Shown here: positions 1-8,349 of the stretch, piece after piece
How the letters are laid out: each line of letters opens with the position of its first letter
Position numbering within the stretch: the stretch's first letter is position 1
Source: Candidatus Onthousia faecavium
Lineage (GTDB): Bacteria > Bacillota_I > Bacilli_A > RF39 > UBA660
DNA length: 54,638 nt
Direction: 5' to 3'
Assembly: GCA_018711135.1 (NCBI GenBank)
Contig: DVIS01000007.1
Location: 1-54,638 of the forward strand
Made by a program: the position numbers and the translations under genes
Notes under the pieces: model-generated
Told to the model about the DNA's origin: nothing
What the model saw: only the letters and a program-made list of their open reading frames with translations
Database searches by the model: none

Positions 1-131
1 GTAGTTAGGTAATTTATAATTTGTGATGTTTAAATTCAAGGGCGATGAATTTAGGTTTCAGGCTCTTTTTGTTTTCTTAAAATTATGTTAAAAGTATAGA
101 TTTAGAAAATTAGTTAGTAGTTGTTAAGTCA
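1..131. repeat. Terminal direct repeat, left copy
   Basis: These 131 bases are identical to the last 131 bases of the window (54508-54638). The block contains a small inverted repeat (AAATTCA / TGAATTT around 33-53) and no open reading frame. An exact repeat at both ends means either an assembly overlap, so that the contig appears circular, or two copies of a dispersed repeat that stopped assembly. The core chromosomal genes between the copies make a genuine 54-kb circle unlikely. Confidence 0.9.
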
Positions 132-255
132 ATATTGGATTTTCCTTAAGAGAATATTTAATATTTAGAGATAAAGTTAGATGAATTTAAAAAATTGGTC
201 ATTTGAATAATAATTTACCTTTTGTTATAAGTGTATCAGAAGGAGGAATTATTTT

Positions 256-1186
256 GTGATTAGCAAAAAACAACACCAAAAAAATATTAAATGACTTAGC
301 TAGAAAGAATGAAATATTACCAGCTGTATCAGATCCAATATTTAAAGCGATTATTAATAGATGTCCTAAATATCGAGCAGACTTAGTATCAAGAATTACT
401 GGGATACCAAAAGAGGTGATACTTAATACTTATGCCATGAAGAATAGTGAGTATGTCATAGATAATGCTTTAGAGAGAAAGAAGACCTCTGATGTAGTAT
501 TTGGGATAGTTAATTCAATAGTTAATATTGAATTAAATGGCGGGTATTATGATGGACTTATTGAAAGAAATATTGCGTATAGAAATAAGATTCAAACAGA
601 TTTAGTAACTAAAAATCAAGATTATAAGAAGATGCCTAAAGTGATACAAATAAATATAAATAGATTTGGACATTTTAAAAGTAAACGAGATATTTTAAAG
701 TTTAAGTCAAAGGATGAAGATGGAATAGTAGAGACAGATAAATTTATTAATTATCACTTGAATCTTAAAAGAATTGAAAGAAAATATGAAAATGGTTTAA
801 GTTTAAATAAGTTAGAAAAAGAGTTACTAATACTGACATTAAAGAAAGTTGAAGAAATAAATAAGCTTAGTGAAGGAGATGAGGAGTTAATGGAGGTAGC
901 AAAAAACTTAAAAGATATAACTTATGATATTAATACGGTAGGACTTTATTATGAGGATGAAGAAAGAAAATGGGTTGAGAATGCAAAGATAAAATATCAT
1001 GAGGAGTTAGCTTTGAAGAAAGGTGAAAAGCGTGGAGAAAAGCGTGGCCTAAAAATTGGTCTTGAACAGGGGCTTGTTCAAGGAAAATTAGAGACAGCTA
1101 AGAATCTAATAGCTATGAATTTACCTTTAAAAGATGTGGTTAAAGCGACAGGTTTAAGTGAACAACAAGTTAGAAAATTATGTTAA
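256..1186 (+). pseudogene. Rpn / PD-(D/E)XK nuclease family putative transposase, frameshifted
   Basis: The product resembles the Rpn/PD-(D/E)XK nuclease-type putative transposases: an N-terminal segment like LPAVSDPIFKAII, a D...ExN core (TSDVVFGIVNSIVNIELN), a charged middle and a C-terminal EKRGEKRG-type repeat followed by a short helix-turn-helix-like tail (AMNLPLKDVVKATGLS). A GTG at 256 sits 9 bases after AGGAGG (241-246), but its frame stops after 12 codons. The main frame is open from 260 to 1186 without a good start; GTG 416 is only the first usable in-frame one and would cut off conserved sequence. One missing base in the A runs at 265-283 would restore a single reading frame. Known relatives are DNA nucleases linked to RecA-independent recombination. 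It is either decayed or carries a homopolymer sequencing error. Confidence 0.72.
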
Positions 1187-1249
1187 GAAAATCTAGTTAA
1201 TAAATTATTGGAATAATAGATAAAAACAAAATTATTTCTCATCTTTCGC

Positions 1250-1278
1250 TTGACGATTTTCTTAAATTTTACTATTCT
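1250..1278 (+). promoter_or_regulatory. Sigma-A-type promoter of the MBL operon
   Basis: TTGACG (1250-1255), a 17-base spacer and TATTCT (1273-1278) lie 28 bases upstream of the ATG at 1306. Confidence 0.55.
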
Positions 1279-1305
1279 ATATATTGTAGATAGGAGATAA
1301 AGTTT

Positions 1306-1842
1306 ATGGAAATTAAAAAAATAGTGACGGGAGCTTTAGAAGAAAATTGTTATGTTTTAAGTAAAGATGGGACATGTTTAATCGTAGATCCTGGGAGTGA
1401 TAGTAAAAAAATAAAAGAATTAGTTGGTCAAGATAAAATTCTTGGGGTTTTAGTAACACACTCTCATTTTGATCATATTGGAGCTCTTAGAGATTTCTTA
1501 AATATGAATAGAAGGATGAAAATCTTTAAAAAGAGTAATTTAACAGATTTAAAAGAAATAGAAATTGGTAGCTTTAAATTTATTCCTATTTTTACACCAG
1601 GTCATAGCAGTGATTCAGTAACTTTTTATTTTCAAGAAGAAAAAGTTATGTTTGTAGGAGACTTTATTTTTAAAGATACAGTTGGCAGATGTGATTTACC
1701 AACTGGTAGTAGTAAAGATATGGATTTATCAATTGCTAAAATAAAGAAATATGAAGACGATATTACTGTTTATACAGGTCATGGTGAGGATACAACATTA
1801 GGAAGAGAAAAAGAATATAACTTATATTTCCTAGGTAAATAG
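1306..1842 (+). CDS. MBL-fold metallo-hydrolase, glyoxalase II-like
   Basis: A 178-residue metallo-beta-lactamase-fold hydrolase. The metal-binding signature THSHFDH is at 51-57, with further ligands H100 (TPGHS), D119 (VGDFIF) and H159 (TGHGED). This is the full set expected for a two-metal glyoxalase II/YcbL-type enzyme. Length fits the single-domain YcbL class, which lacks the C-terminal substrate domain of classical GloB. Likely a cytosolic thioester or lactone hydrolase; the physiological substrate cannot be read from sequence. The start is supported by TAGGAGAT upstream. It is the first gene of a run reaching to YqeY (3285) with short gaps. Confidence 0.85.
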   Translation: MEIKKIVTGALEENCYVLSKDGTCLIVDPGSDSKKIKELVGQDKILGVLVTHSHFDHIGALRDFLNMNRRMKIFKKSNLTDLKEIEIGSFKFIPIFTPGHSSDSVTFYFQEEKVMFVGDFIFKDTVGRCDLPTGSSKDMDLSIAKIKKYEDDITVYTGHGEDTTLGREKEYNLYFLGK

Positions 1843-1869
1843 GACTTTTGAATAGTAAGAGGTGGGAAG

Positions 1870-2184
1870 ATGTATATTGATTTAGTAGTTTTAATTGTTT
1901 TATTAGTTGTAGTTGTTATGTTTTTTAAAAGATTCTCAAGTTTTGTTTACTTTGTAGCGATTATTGATATCTTTTTACGACTTTTAACTTTTATCAAAAA
2001 TAATATTGGCTTACCTGATGTTGCGGCTTTAATTGATAAATATATTCCTGAAAGTATTTTAGCTATTATTGATAAATATGCTGATGGGCTTGTTTATACA
2101 ATATTTGCTTGGGCCTTTATTGTAATTATGATAATATTTGAAAGTTATATAATAAAATTCTTTATTAAAAAGAAAAAAATATAG
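1870..2184 (+). CDS. Small multi-pass membrane protein
   Basis: A 104-residue protein with about three hydrophobic segments (about 2-18, 22-43 and 76-98) and a basic C-terminus (KKKK). AGAGGTGGGAAG precedes the ATG. I do not recognise the family. It sits 27 bases after the MBL hydrolase and 8 bases before the next gene, so all three are probably cotranscribed. No catalytic motif is visible; a membrane structural or assembly role would be a guess. Confidence 0.7.
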   Translation: MYIDLVVLIVLLVVVVMFFKRFSSFVYFVAIIDIFLRLLTFIKNNIGLPDVAALIDKYIPESILAIIDKYADGLVYTIFAWAFIVIMIIFESYIIKFFIKKKKI

Positions 2185-2192
2185 GAGGCAAT

Positions 2193-2837
2193 ATGCAAAA
2201 TAATAGATGGATTAAAGTTGTAGTAACAATAATAATATTAGAATTAGTTGTTGGTGGTATTATCTTTGCTTATAAAAAATTAAATACTAATACATCAAAT
2301 AATAGTCTTTCCCTTGATGATGCGATTGTTACCAAATTATATAATGAAATTGCTTACTTTGATCTTGACAGTATAGATGTTATGGATCCAAAAGTTATGC
2401 TTTATTATGCTTATAATAATGTAGATCCTAAAGATACTATAAATTGTGAGAGTGTAAGTGTTGAAAGTGATACTACAGGTTATAGTTGTAATGGTACTGC
2501 TTCCTTTGTTAGTAAAGAAAGTATAGAAGATGTACTTAAAGAAATATATGGACCAACTGCGAGCATAACTGAAATATCATTTCCATTAAGTCCTAATGAA
2601 TATGCTTACTATGATACCATCAATGATGGCTTCGTAGTTTATACTAAAGATGAGCAAGAAAGTGTTGATCCAATTAACTTGAAATTAAAAGAAGCTTTCA
2701 AAGATAAAGAGACTATTACCTTGACAGTTGAAGTTTTAGATGGTATTTTAGGAACTATTAATGATACCTATAAATATACATTTGAACAAGATGGTGATAA
2801 TTACTATTTAATAAGAAAAGAACTTGTTACTAGTTAG
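2193..2837 (+). CDS. Membrane-anchored hypothetical protein
   Basis: A 214-residue protein with one N-terminal transmembrane helix (about 8-27, WIKVVVTIIILELVVGGII) followed by an extracytoplasmic domain of about 185 residues rich in D, T, S and Y. Two cysteines (NCESVS and YSCNG) are close together and could form a disulfide. The ATG is preceded by ATAGGAGGCAAT, a strong ribosome binding site. No recognised family. The position between the small membrane protein and YqeY suggests one operon. Confidence 0.7.
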   Translation: MQNNRWIKVVVTIIILELVVGGIIFAYKKLNTNTSNNSLSLDDAIVTKLYNEIAYFDLDSIDVMDPKVMLYYAYNNVDPKDTINCESVSVESDTTGYSCNGTASFVSKESIEDVLKEIYGPTASITEISFPLSPNEYAYYDTINDGFVVYTKDEQESVDPINLKLKEAFKDKETITLTVEVLDGILGTINDTYKYTFEQDGDNYYLIRKELVTS

Positions 2838-2847
2838 GAGGAATAAT

Positions 2848-3285
2848 ATGTTTGAACAAATAAAAGCTGATATGATCAAAGCAATGAAAGAACAAGATAA
2901 GTTTCGTCTTACCGTTATAAGAATGCTTAAAGCTAGTATTGATAAAGTAAGAATAGATAAGAAAATCGAAATAACTGACGAGATTGTTATTGATGTTCTT
3001 GCCAAAGAATTAAAAACAAGAGAAGAAGCTAGAATAGAATTTGCCAAAGCAAATAGAGAAGATTTGGTCTCTAATTTAGATAAAGAAATTGCTATTATAA
3101 AAGAATATTTACCCGAGCCATTAAGTGAGGAAGAAATAGATAAAATAATAGATGAAACTGTCAAAGAAGAAAATGCCACAACTATTAAAGATATGGGTAA
3201 GGTTATGAAAGCTATAATACCTTTAGTTAAAGGTAGATGTGATATGAAAGAATTATCTAATAAAATAAAAGCAAAATTAAGTTAA
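2848..3285 (+). CDS. yqeY: GatB/YqeY domain protein
   Basis: A 145-residue YqeY family protein, full length for the family. Typical features are the KAMKEQDKFRLTVIRMLKASI helix near the N-terminus, the YLPEPLSEEEI motif around 100 and the closing KDMGKVMKAI and GRCDMKELS segments. The domain is the same as the tRNA-binding tail of GatB amidotransferase, but the stand-alone protein's function is not settled. The ATG at 2848 is chosen because AGGAGGAATAAT lies directly before it. The frame opens 24 bases earlier inside the preceding gene without a binding site. Confidence 0.9.
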   Translation: MFEQIKADMIKAMKEQDKFRLTVIRMLKASIDKVRIDKKIEITDEIVIDVLAKELKTREEARIEFAKANREDLVSNLDKEIAIIKEYLPEPLSEEEIDKIIDETVKEENATTIKDMGKVMKAIIPLVKGRCDMKELSNKIKAKLS

Positions 3286-3290
3286 AATAA

Positions 3291-3331
3291 CTGTCCTTTC
3301 TACATATTCTATAAAAGAAAGGACGGTTTTT
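3291..3331 (+). terminator. Rho-independent terminator after yqeY
   Basis: CTGTCCTTTCT (3291-3301) pairs with AGAAAGGACGG (3316-3326, one G-U) and is followed by TTTTTA. The 3' arm also supplies the only GAAAGGA-like ribosome binding site for the gene starting at 3335, so read-through would be needed to translate that gene from this transcript. Confidence 0.75.
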
Positions 3332-3334
3332 ATT

Positions 3335-4048
3335 ATGATGATTATTGCTCATAAAAGTAATCTTTATAACAATAAAAATTTTATTGAAGCAGTTAATAAT
3401 TTAGAAGGACTTACTGGAGTTATGTTGGATATTGTAATGACAAAAGATAAAAAAGTCTTAGTCTTTTCAAAAGTTACAACTAATAAGATTACTATTAATA
3501 CAATTCAAAATAATAACTTAAGTGAATTACAATATTATGATATTTTAAGTCTAGATGATGCACTAATGATGCTAAAAAACTTTAAGGGGAAAATCATTAT
3601 TAATCTTCTACCTTTAAATGAAGCCTTACTAATTGATGATTACCAAAAAGTAGTTGCTGATAATTTAAACTATACTGAAGAGGTAAAAAAAATAATTGAC
3701 AGATATCTTTATTTAAATATTTATATCTGTAGTAGCAGTTATAACCTCTTATATCAAATAACGAAAATCTTTATAAATAATCAGAAAGGTGTTATTCTGG
3801 ATGAAAATAGTGGTAGTTATATAGATGTTGACTTTTATATCTTTATTCCTAGTATGTTAAACGAAAAGATTATGAAAGAACAATTAAAACTTAATAAAGA
3901 GGTAATGATTATTATGGAAGATGCTGATGATATAGCAATTGTTCTTGGCTTTTTAGAAAAAAATAAAACTAATAAAGATAACTATCAATACATAACAAAT
4001 CATGCTAAAGTCTTTTATAATACTATAAAAAATATTGATGGAGGATAA
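3335..4048 (+). CDS. Degenerate glycerophosphodiester phosphodiesterase-like protein
   Basis: 237 residues. The N-terminus ([18 protein letters not shown], then [16 protein letters not shown]) follows the GDPD layout AHRG...N...A then ELDV..TKD..VV.HD. However, the catalytic His-Arg is His-Lys, the metal-binding Glu of ELDV is replaced (MLDI), and the HD after the second strand is absent (FSKVT). The Leu-rich LLPLN segment fits a later TIM-barrel strand. The protein is therefore probably catalytically dead or repurposed. The stop at 4046-4048 is one base from the rnhB start, so the two are translationally linked. Confidence 0.6.
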   Translation: MMIIAHKSNLYNNKNFIEAVNNLEGLTGVMLDIVMTKDKKVLVFSKVTTNKITINTIQNNNLSELQYYDILSLDDALMMLKNFKGKIIINLLPLNEALLIDDYQKVVADNLNYTEEVKKIIDRYLYLNIYICSSSYNLLYQITKIFINNQKGVILDENSGSYIDVDFYIFIPSMLNEKIMKEQLKLNKEVMIIMEDADDIAIVLGFLEKNKTNKDNYQYITNHAKVFYNTIKNIDGG

Positions 4049-4049
4049 G

Positions 4050-5033
4050 GTGACAAAAGAAGAAATATTTGAAGAATTAACTAAACTTAAAATTTCTAAA
4101 GATAAATATATGGTTATAGATGAAGCTAGTCTGGTATGTCAAAATGTAATTGATAAGACAAATTTAATTGCCTTAGCTTGTCAAAAAGAAACTTATGATA
4201 AACTAGCTTGGAAAATAAATTTAGAAATGGGTGTTGAAATAAAATATAATAATAAATTTACTATTAGAACTGATTTATATAATTATAAACCCAAAGTAAT
4301 AATTAATGCTTATAACTTTATGGATTTAGAAACTTGTTACGAAAGAATGAAGACATTTTCTGAAGATAAAAAAGTTCTCAATAAATTAGAATTAGCAATC
4401 TGTGAGAAAGATAATTACTTTTTTGAAAGAAAGCTAAGAGAAAAAGGCATAAACTTTATTGCTGGTATTGACGAGGTAGGACGTGGCCCTTTAGTAGGAC
4501 CAGTTGTCGCTGCTTGTGTAGTTTTAGATAAGGATTTCTCTTTAGATGGATTAACAGATTCTAAAAAATTAAGTGAAAAGAAAAGAGAAATGTTTTATGA
4601 TTTAATTATGAAACAAGCTTTAGGCGTAGGAATAGGAATTGTATCAGAAAAAGTTATTGATGAAATTAATATATATGAAGCAACTAAAGTAGCGATGCAA
4701 GAAGCTTTCCGTAATTGTCACTCTCAAATTGATCATGTCTTAATTGATGCAATGAAACTAGATCTTAGTGTTCCTACAACTGCAATTATTAAAGGTGATA
4801 TAAAGTCTATCACTATATCAGCAGCTAGTGTTATTGCTAAAGTTACAAGAGATAGAATGTTAGATGAATTAGATAAAAAATACCCAATGTATGATTTTAA
4901 ACATAATAAAGGTTATCCTACCAAAAAACACCTTGAGGCTATAAAAAAATATGGTATTATTGCTGAACATAGAAGAACTTATGAACCCGTTAGAGAATAT
5001 TTAGAAAATAGTAAAAGTAATACTTTAAAATAA
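4050..5033 (+). CDS. rnhB: Ribonuclease HII with an N-terminal extension
   Basis: 327 residues from the GTG at 4050, chosen because GGAGG (4040-4044) lies 5 bases upstream; TTG 4035 and ATG 4038 lack a site. The catalytic RNase HII domain starts at about residue 138 ([15 protein letters not shown], with the DE pair), then [17 protein letters not shown] (third acidic residue) and [17 protein letters not shown]. The C-terminus has the [12 protein letters not shown] substrate-handle motif. The enzyme nicks RNA in RNA-DNA hybrids and removes misincorporated ribonucleotides. About 135 residues precede the core, versus about 70 in Bacillus RNase HII. The extra part does not match the RNase HIII TBP-like domain by eye. 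Confidence 0.92.
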   Translation: MTKEEIFEELTKLKISKDKYMVIDEASLVCQNVIDKTNLIALACQKETYDKLAWKINLEMGVEIKYNNKFTIRTDLYNYKPKVIINAYNFMDLETCYERMKTFSEDKKVLNKLELAICEKDNYFFERKLREKGINFIAGIDEVGRGPLVGPVVAACVVLDKDFSLDGLTDSKKLSEKKREMFYDLIMKQALGVGIGIVSEKVIDEINIYEATKVAMQEAFRNCHSQIDHVLIDAMKLDLSVPTTAIIKGDIKSITISAASVIAKVTRDRMLDELDKKYPMYDFKHNKGYPTKKHLEAIKKYGIIAEHRRTYEPVREYLENSKSNTLK

Positions 5034-5051
5034 GAAACTTATAATTATTAA

Positions 5052-5080
5052 TTGACAAGATGAAAATTGTAAGGTATAAG
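5052..5080 (+). promoter_or_regulatory. topA promoter embedded in an inverted repeat
   Basis: TTGACA (5052-5057), 17-base spacer, TATAAG (5075-5080). A perfect 9-base inverted repeat, AAACTTATA (5035-5043) and TATAAGTTT (5075-5083), encloses the promoter and its right arm covers the -10 box. Confidence 0.65.
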
Positions 5081-5102
5081 TTTGTATGAAAGAAGGGATA
5101 TA

Positions 5103-7127
5103 ATGTCAAAAAATTTGGTTATTGTGGAAAGTCCTAGTAAGAGTAAAACTATTGGTAAATATTTAGGCAATGATTATAAAGTTGTCGCTAGTGGTGGTCA
5201 TATTAGAGACCTTGCTACTACTGGACCTTTAGGACTTGGAGTTGATATAGAAAATGGTTTTAAACCTAATTATGTACCTTTAAAGGGTAAGAGGAAAATT
5301 ATTACTAGTCTTAAAAAAGATGCTAAAGAAGCTGATCATATTATTCTGGCAACCGACCCAGATCGGGAAGGAGAAGCGATTAGTTGGCATTTAAAAGAAG
5401 CTTTAGGGATAAAAGATAAAGACTATGACCGGGTATTATTTCACGAAATAACCAAAGATAAAGTTCTTGAAGCTATTAAACATCCTAGCAAGATAGATAA
5501 TAATTTAGTTAAAAGTCAGGAAACAAGAAGAATACTAGATCGAATAATTGGTTTTAGATTATCGAAATTATTACAAGCGAAAATAAAAGCTAAAAGTGCG
5601 GGAAGAGTTCAAAGTGTAGCTTTAAAACTAATAGTTGATAGAGAAAGAGAAATAGAAGCATTTGTACCTGAAGAATACTTTACAATAACTGCTCTTATTG
5701 AAGATGTTGAAGCTAACCTTTTTAAATATAAAGATGAAGAAATAAAACTACATAATGAAGAAGATGCTAATAAAGTTTTAGCCTCATTAACTGATAAATA
5801 CCTTTTAAATAGTATTGAAAAGAAAAAACGCAAAAAAGCTAGTAAAGCTCCTTTTATCACCTCAACTCTTCAACAAGAAGCATCTACTAAATTAGGATTC
5901 TCTGCTAAAAAGACTATGTCTCTTGCTCAGAAATTATATGAAGGAATAGACCTTGAAAATGAAACAGTTGGCCTTATTACCTATATGAGAACAGATTCAA
6001 TAAGACTTTCTGATGAGTTTGTTGGAAGCACTTTTCATTATATAGAAGAAAACTATGGACAAAAGTATATTGGTTATACTAAACATCAAAAAACAAAAGA
6101 AAATGTTCAAGATGCACATGAAGGAATTAGACCAACAAGTATTTTAAGAGAACCTCTAAAAATAAAAAAATATTTAACTGCTGATGAATTTAAACTATAC
6201 AGTCTCATCTATAAAAGAGCTTTAGCTTCTCTTATGGCTGATGCTATTATGGATCAAACAACCTTAATCTTTAATAACAACGATTATCTTTTTAAAGCTA
6301 CTGGTAGTATTTTAGTCTTTGATGGTTATTTAAAAGTATATGGTGATTATGAAAAGAATGAAGATAAAATTATTCCTGCCTTAGTCGAAGGCAATTACTA
6401 TAAAGCTAGTGATATTATAAGTGAGCAACACTTTACTAAACCACCTGCAAGATATACTGAAGCAAGACTAATAAAAGAAATGGAAGAACTAGGTATTGGT
6501 AGGCCTTCAACCTATGCTAAAACTATTGATACAATTAAAGATCGTAATTATGTTAAGATGGAAGATAAAAAATTTGTACCTACAGAAATGGGGCTTGAAA
6601 CAACTGATAAACTTCAAGAATTCTTTAGTGATATTATCAATGTCGAATATACTAAAAATATGGAAGAAGAATTAGATAAAGTAGCAGAAGGTAATCTTGT
6701 TTGGAATGAGGTTTTAAAAGAATTCTATGATCTATTTGAACCACGAGTAAAAAAAGCTTTTAGTGATATGGAAAAGAAAGCAGCAGAGCAGACTGGAGAA
6801 ATCTGTCCAGAGTGTGGCAGCCCTTTAGTTAAACGTAGTGGCCGTTATGGAGAGTTTGTCGCTTGTTCTAATTACCCTGAATGTAAATATATCAAGAAAA
6901 AAGAAAAAGAACGCATCGAAATATGTAATTGCTTAAAATGTGATGGCAAAATTCTTGAACGTAAAACTAGAAAAGGTAAAACATTTTATGGCTGTAGTAA
7001 TTTTCCCAAATGTAAAGAAGCTTTTTGGGATGAACCAACGGGGGAAAAATGTCCTAAATGTGGAGAAATGTTAGTTAAACATAATCAGGAAATAAAATGT
7101 AGTAAATGTGATTATAAGAGCTCTTAA
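5103..7127 (+). CDS. topA: DNA topoisomerase I (type IA)
   Basis: 674 residues from the ATG at 5103, which has GAAAGAAGGGA upstream; the longer frame from 5082 would begin inside the promoter region. The Toprim domain shows NLVIVESPSK near the start, GGHIRDL at 31-37 and ATDPDREGEA at 83-92. The active tyrosine is Y294 in LITYMRTDS. The C-terminus carries three zinc-ribbon modules with CxxC pairs (CPECG, CSNYPEC; CNCLKC, CSNFPKC; CPKCG, CSKC). The enzyme relaxes negative supercoils. Length and domain order are normal for the family. Confidence 0.97.
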   Translation: MSKNLVIVESPSKSKTIGKYLGNDYKVVASGGHIRDLATTGPLGLGVDIENGFKPNYVPLKGKRKIITSLKKDAKEADHIILATDPDREGEAISWHLKEALGIKDKDYDRVLFHEITKDKVLEAIKHPSKIDNNLVKSQETRRILDRIIGFRLSKLLQAKIKAKSAGRVQSVALKLIVDREREIEAFVPEEYFTITALIEDVEANLFKYKDEEIKLHNEEDANKVLASLTDKYLLNSIEKKKRKKASKAPFITSTLQQEASTKLGFSAKKTMSLAQKLYEGIDLENETVGLITYMRTDSIRLSDEFVGSTFHYIEENYGQKYIGYTKHQKTKENVQDAHEGIRPTSILREPLKIKKYLTADEFKLYSLIYKRALASLMADAIMDQTTLIFNNNDYLFKATGSILVFDGYLKVYGDYEKNEDKIIPALVEGNYYKASDIISEQHFTKPPARYTEARLIKEMEELGIGRPSTYAKTIDTIKDRNYVKMEDKKFVPTEMGLETTDKLQEFFSDIINVEYTKNMEEELDKVAEGNLVWNEVLKEFYDLFEPRVKKAFSDMEKKAAEQTGEICPECGSPLVKRSGRYGEFVACSNYPECKYIKKKEKERIEICNCLKCDGKILERKTRKGKTFYGCSNFPKCKEAFWDEPTGEKCPKCGEMLVKHNQEIKCSKCDYKSS

Positions 7128-7145
7128 AATCTAGAGCTTTTTTTC
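7119..7145 (+). terminator. Terminator after topA
   Basis: AGCTCT (7119-7124) and AGAGCT (7133-7138) flank an 8-base loop and are followed by a run of T. The hairpin overlaps the topA stop codon. Confidence 0.75.
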
Positions 7146-7181
7146 TTACCTTTTTTGGTCTATAATAGAATAGGTGATGAT

Positions 7182-8051
7182 ATGGCAAATAGTAGACTTT
7201 CTAGAGTAGAATATCAAGAAAAAAAGAGACACACAAAGAAAAAAATTAGATTGAGAAAATGGGTTATATTCCTTTTTCTTCTTATCTTTGTGATTATCTT
7301 TCTTATTTTTTCTCTTAAAATATTTGGTTGGTATCAAGATAATAAGGAAATAGATGATTTAGCCGACGATGTTATAAAGCAAACAGAATTGATTGAAAAA
7401 GAAGATAATACTAGTACGGAGACGATTAATCCTCCAGTTGATCCTGATGATGATTATTGGAATTATATTAAATTAAACTTATTAGAGGTTAATTTTCAAG
7501 ATCTTTTAGCCAAAAATAGTGATACCGTTGGTTGGATTCAAGTAAAAGGTACTAATATTAACTATCCAATTGTCCAAACTACTGATAATGACTATTACTT
7601 ATCACATGCCTTTGATAAAACTGCTAATGATGCTGGGTGGGTATTTATGGATTATCGTAATGATGCTACTAATTTTGATCAAAATACTATTATTTATGCT
7701 CATAGTCGCTATAATGGAACAATGTTTGGAAGCTTAAAAAATATTTTAAATAGTTCTTGGTATACAAATAAAGAAAACTATATCATTAGACTTTCTACGC
7801 CAACTGAGAATACCATGTGGCAAGTCTTTAGTGTTTATACAACTCCTAAAGAAAGTTACTATATTACACCTAACTTTGCTACTGAAGAAGAATATCTTCA
7901 ATTTTTAAATACTATAAAAAGTCGTAGTCAAGTTGATTTTTCTGCTACTGTTAATACTAATGATAAAATTTTAACTTTATCAACCTGTCAAGATAATTTT
8001 GGTAATCGTGTCGTGATGCATGCCAAATTAATTAAAAGAGAAATTAGATAA
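7182..8051 (+). CDS. Class B sortase
   Basis: 289 residues from the ATG at 7182 (AGGTGATGAT upstream). The frame opens at 7155, inside the TATAAT of the promoter (7161-7166), so the longer version is unlikely. A basic N-terminus (KKRHTKKKIRLRK) is followed by one membrane helix (about 27-46), then an extracytoplasmic sortase domain. H174 (IIYAHSRYNGTMFGSL), C269 (LTLSTCQ) and an Arg in FGNRVVMHAK form the catalytic triad. Spacing and the MFGSL and LSTC contexts match SrtB rather than SrtA. The enzyme joins surface proteins with an NP.TN-type signal to peptidoglycan. No substrate gene adjoins it; a candidate substrate lies at 49.6-50.4 kb beside a second sortase. Confidence 0.9.
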   Translation: MANSRLSRVEYQEKKRHTKKKIRLRKWVIFLFLLIFVIIFLIFSLKIFGWYQDNKEIDDLADDVIKQTELIEKEDNTSTETINPPVDPDDDYWNYIKLNLLEVNFQDLLAKNSDTVGWIQVKGTNINYPIVQTTDNDYYLSHAFDKTANDAGWVFMDYRNDATNFDQNTIIYAHSRYNGTMFGSLKNILNSSWYTNKENYIIRLSTPTENTMWQVFSVYTTPKESYYITPNFATEEEYLQFLNTIKSRSQVDFSATVNTNDKILTLSTCQDNFGNRVVMHAKLIKREIR

Positions 8052-8112
8052 TACTTATAAAAATGTAAGAAATTTTACCTTGCTATTATGCTACAATTGT
8101 AATGGTGAGAAA

Positions 8113-8240
8113 ATGAAACAACTACTAAAAATATAATCATTCTAATTATTGGAACGGTTATTACTATTATCTTCTTCACCTTTGCAAGTGTTTTTATCAC
8201 AATTAAATCATTAAAAAACAGTTTACGATTAAATAATTAA
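8113..8240 (+). pseudogene. Possible single-pass micropeptide, frameshifted
   Basis: An ATG at 8113 with GGTGAG upstream starts MKQLLKI and stops. Shifting by one base in the A5 run at 8127-8131 opens about 36 codons encoding a strongly hydrophobic segment (ILIIGTVITIIFFTFASVF) and a basic tail ending at TAA 8238-8240. A TTGCTA...TACAAT-like promoter precedes it (about 8075-8100). This looks like a membrane micropeptide gene broken by a one-base deletion, or a sequencing error. The rest of this roughly 300-base gap holds only the terminator listed separately. Confidence 0.35.
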
Positions 8241-8271
8241 CTTATAAAACAGAATCTTAGAAAAGGTTACA

Positions 8272-8301
8272 GAAATTACTAAATGAGTGGTAATTTCTTT
8301 T
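8272..8301 (+). terminator. Terminator upstream of the P-type ATPase
   Basis: GAAATTAC (8272-8279) and GTAATTTC (8290-8297) form a perfect 8-base stem with a 10-base loop, followed by TTTT. Confidence 0.75.
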
Positions 8302-8349
8302 AATTTTTGTTACAATAATTTTAATCAGAATAAGATAAGGGTGATATAA

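Noticed and set aside
2808-3179. A 123-codon open frame on the minus strand opposite yqeY.
   Set aside because: It mirrors the clear YqeY gene, has low-complexity serine-rich sequence and no ribosome binding site.
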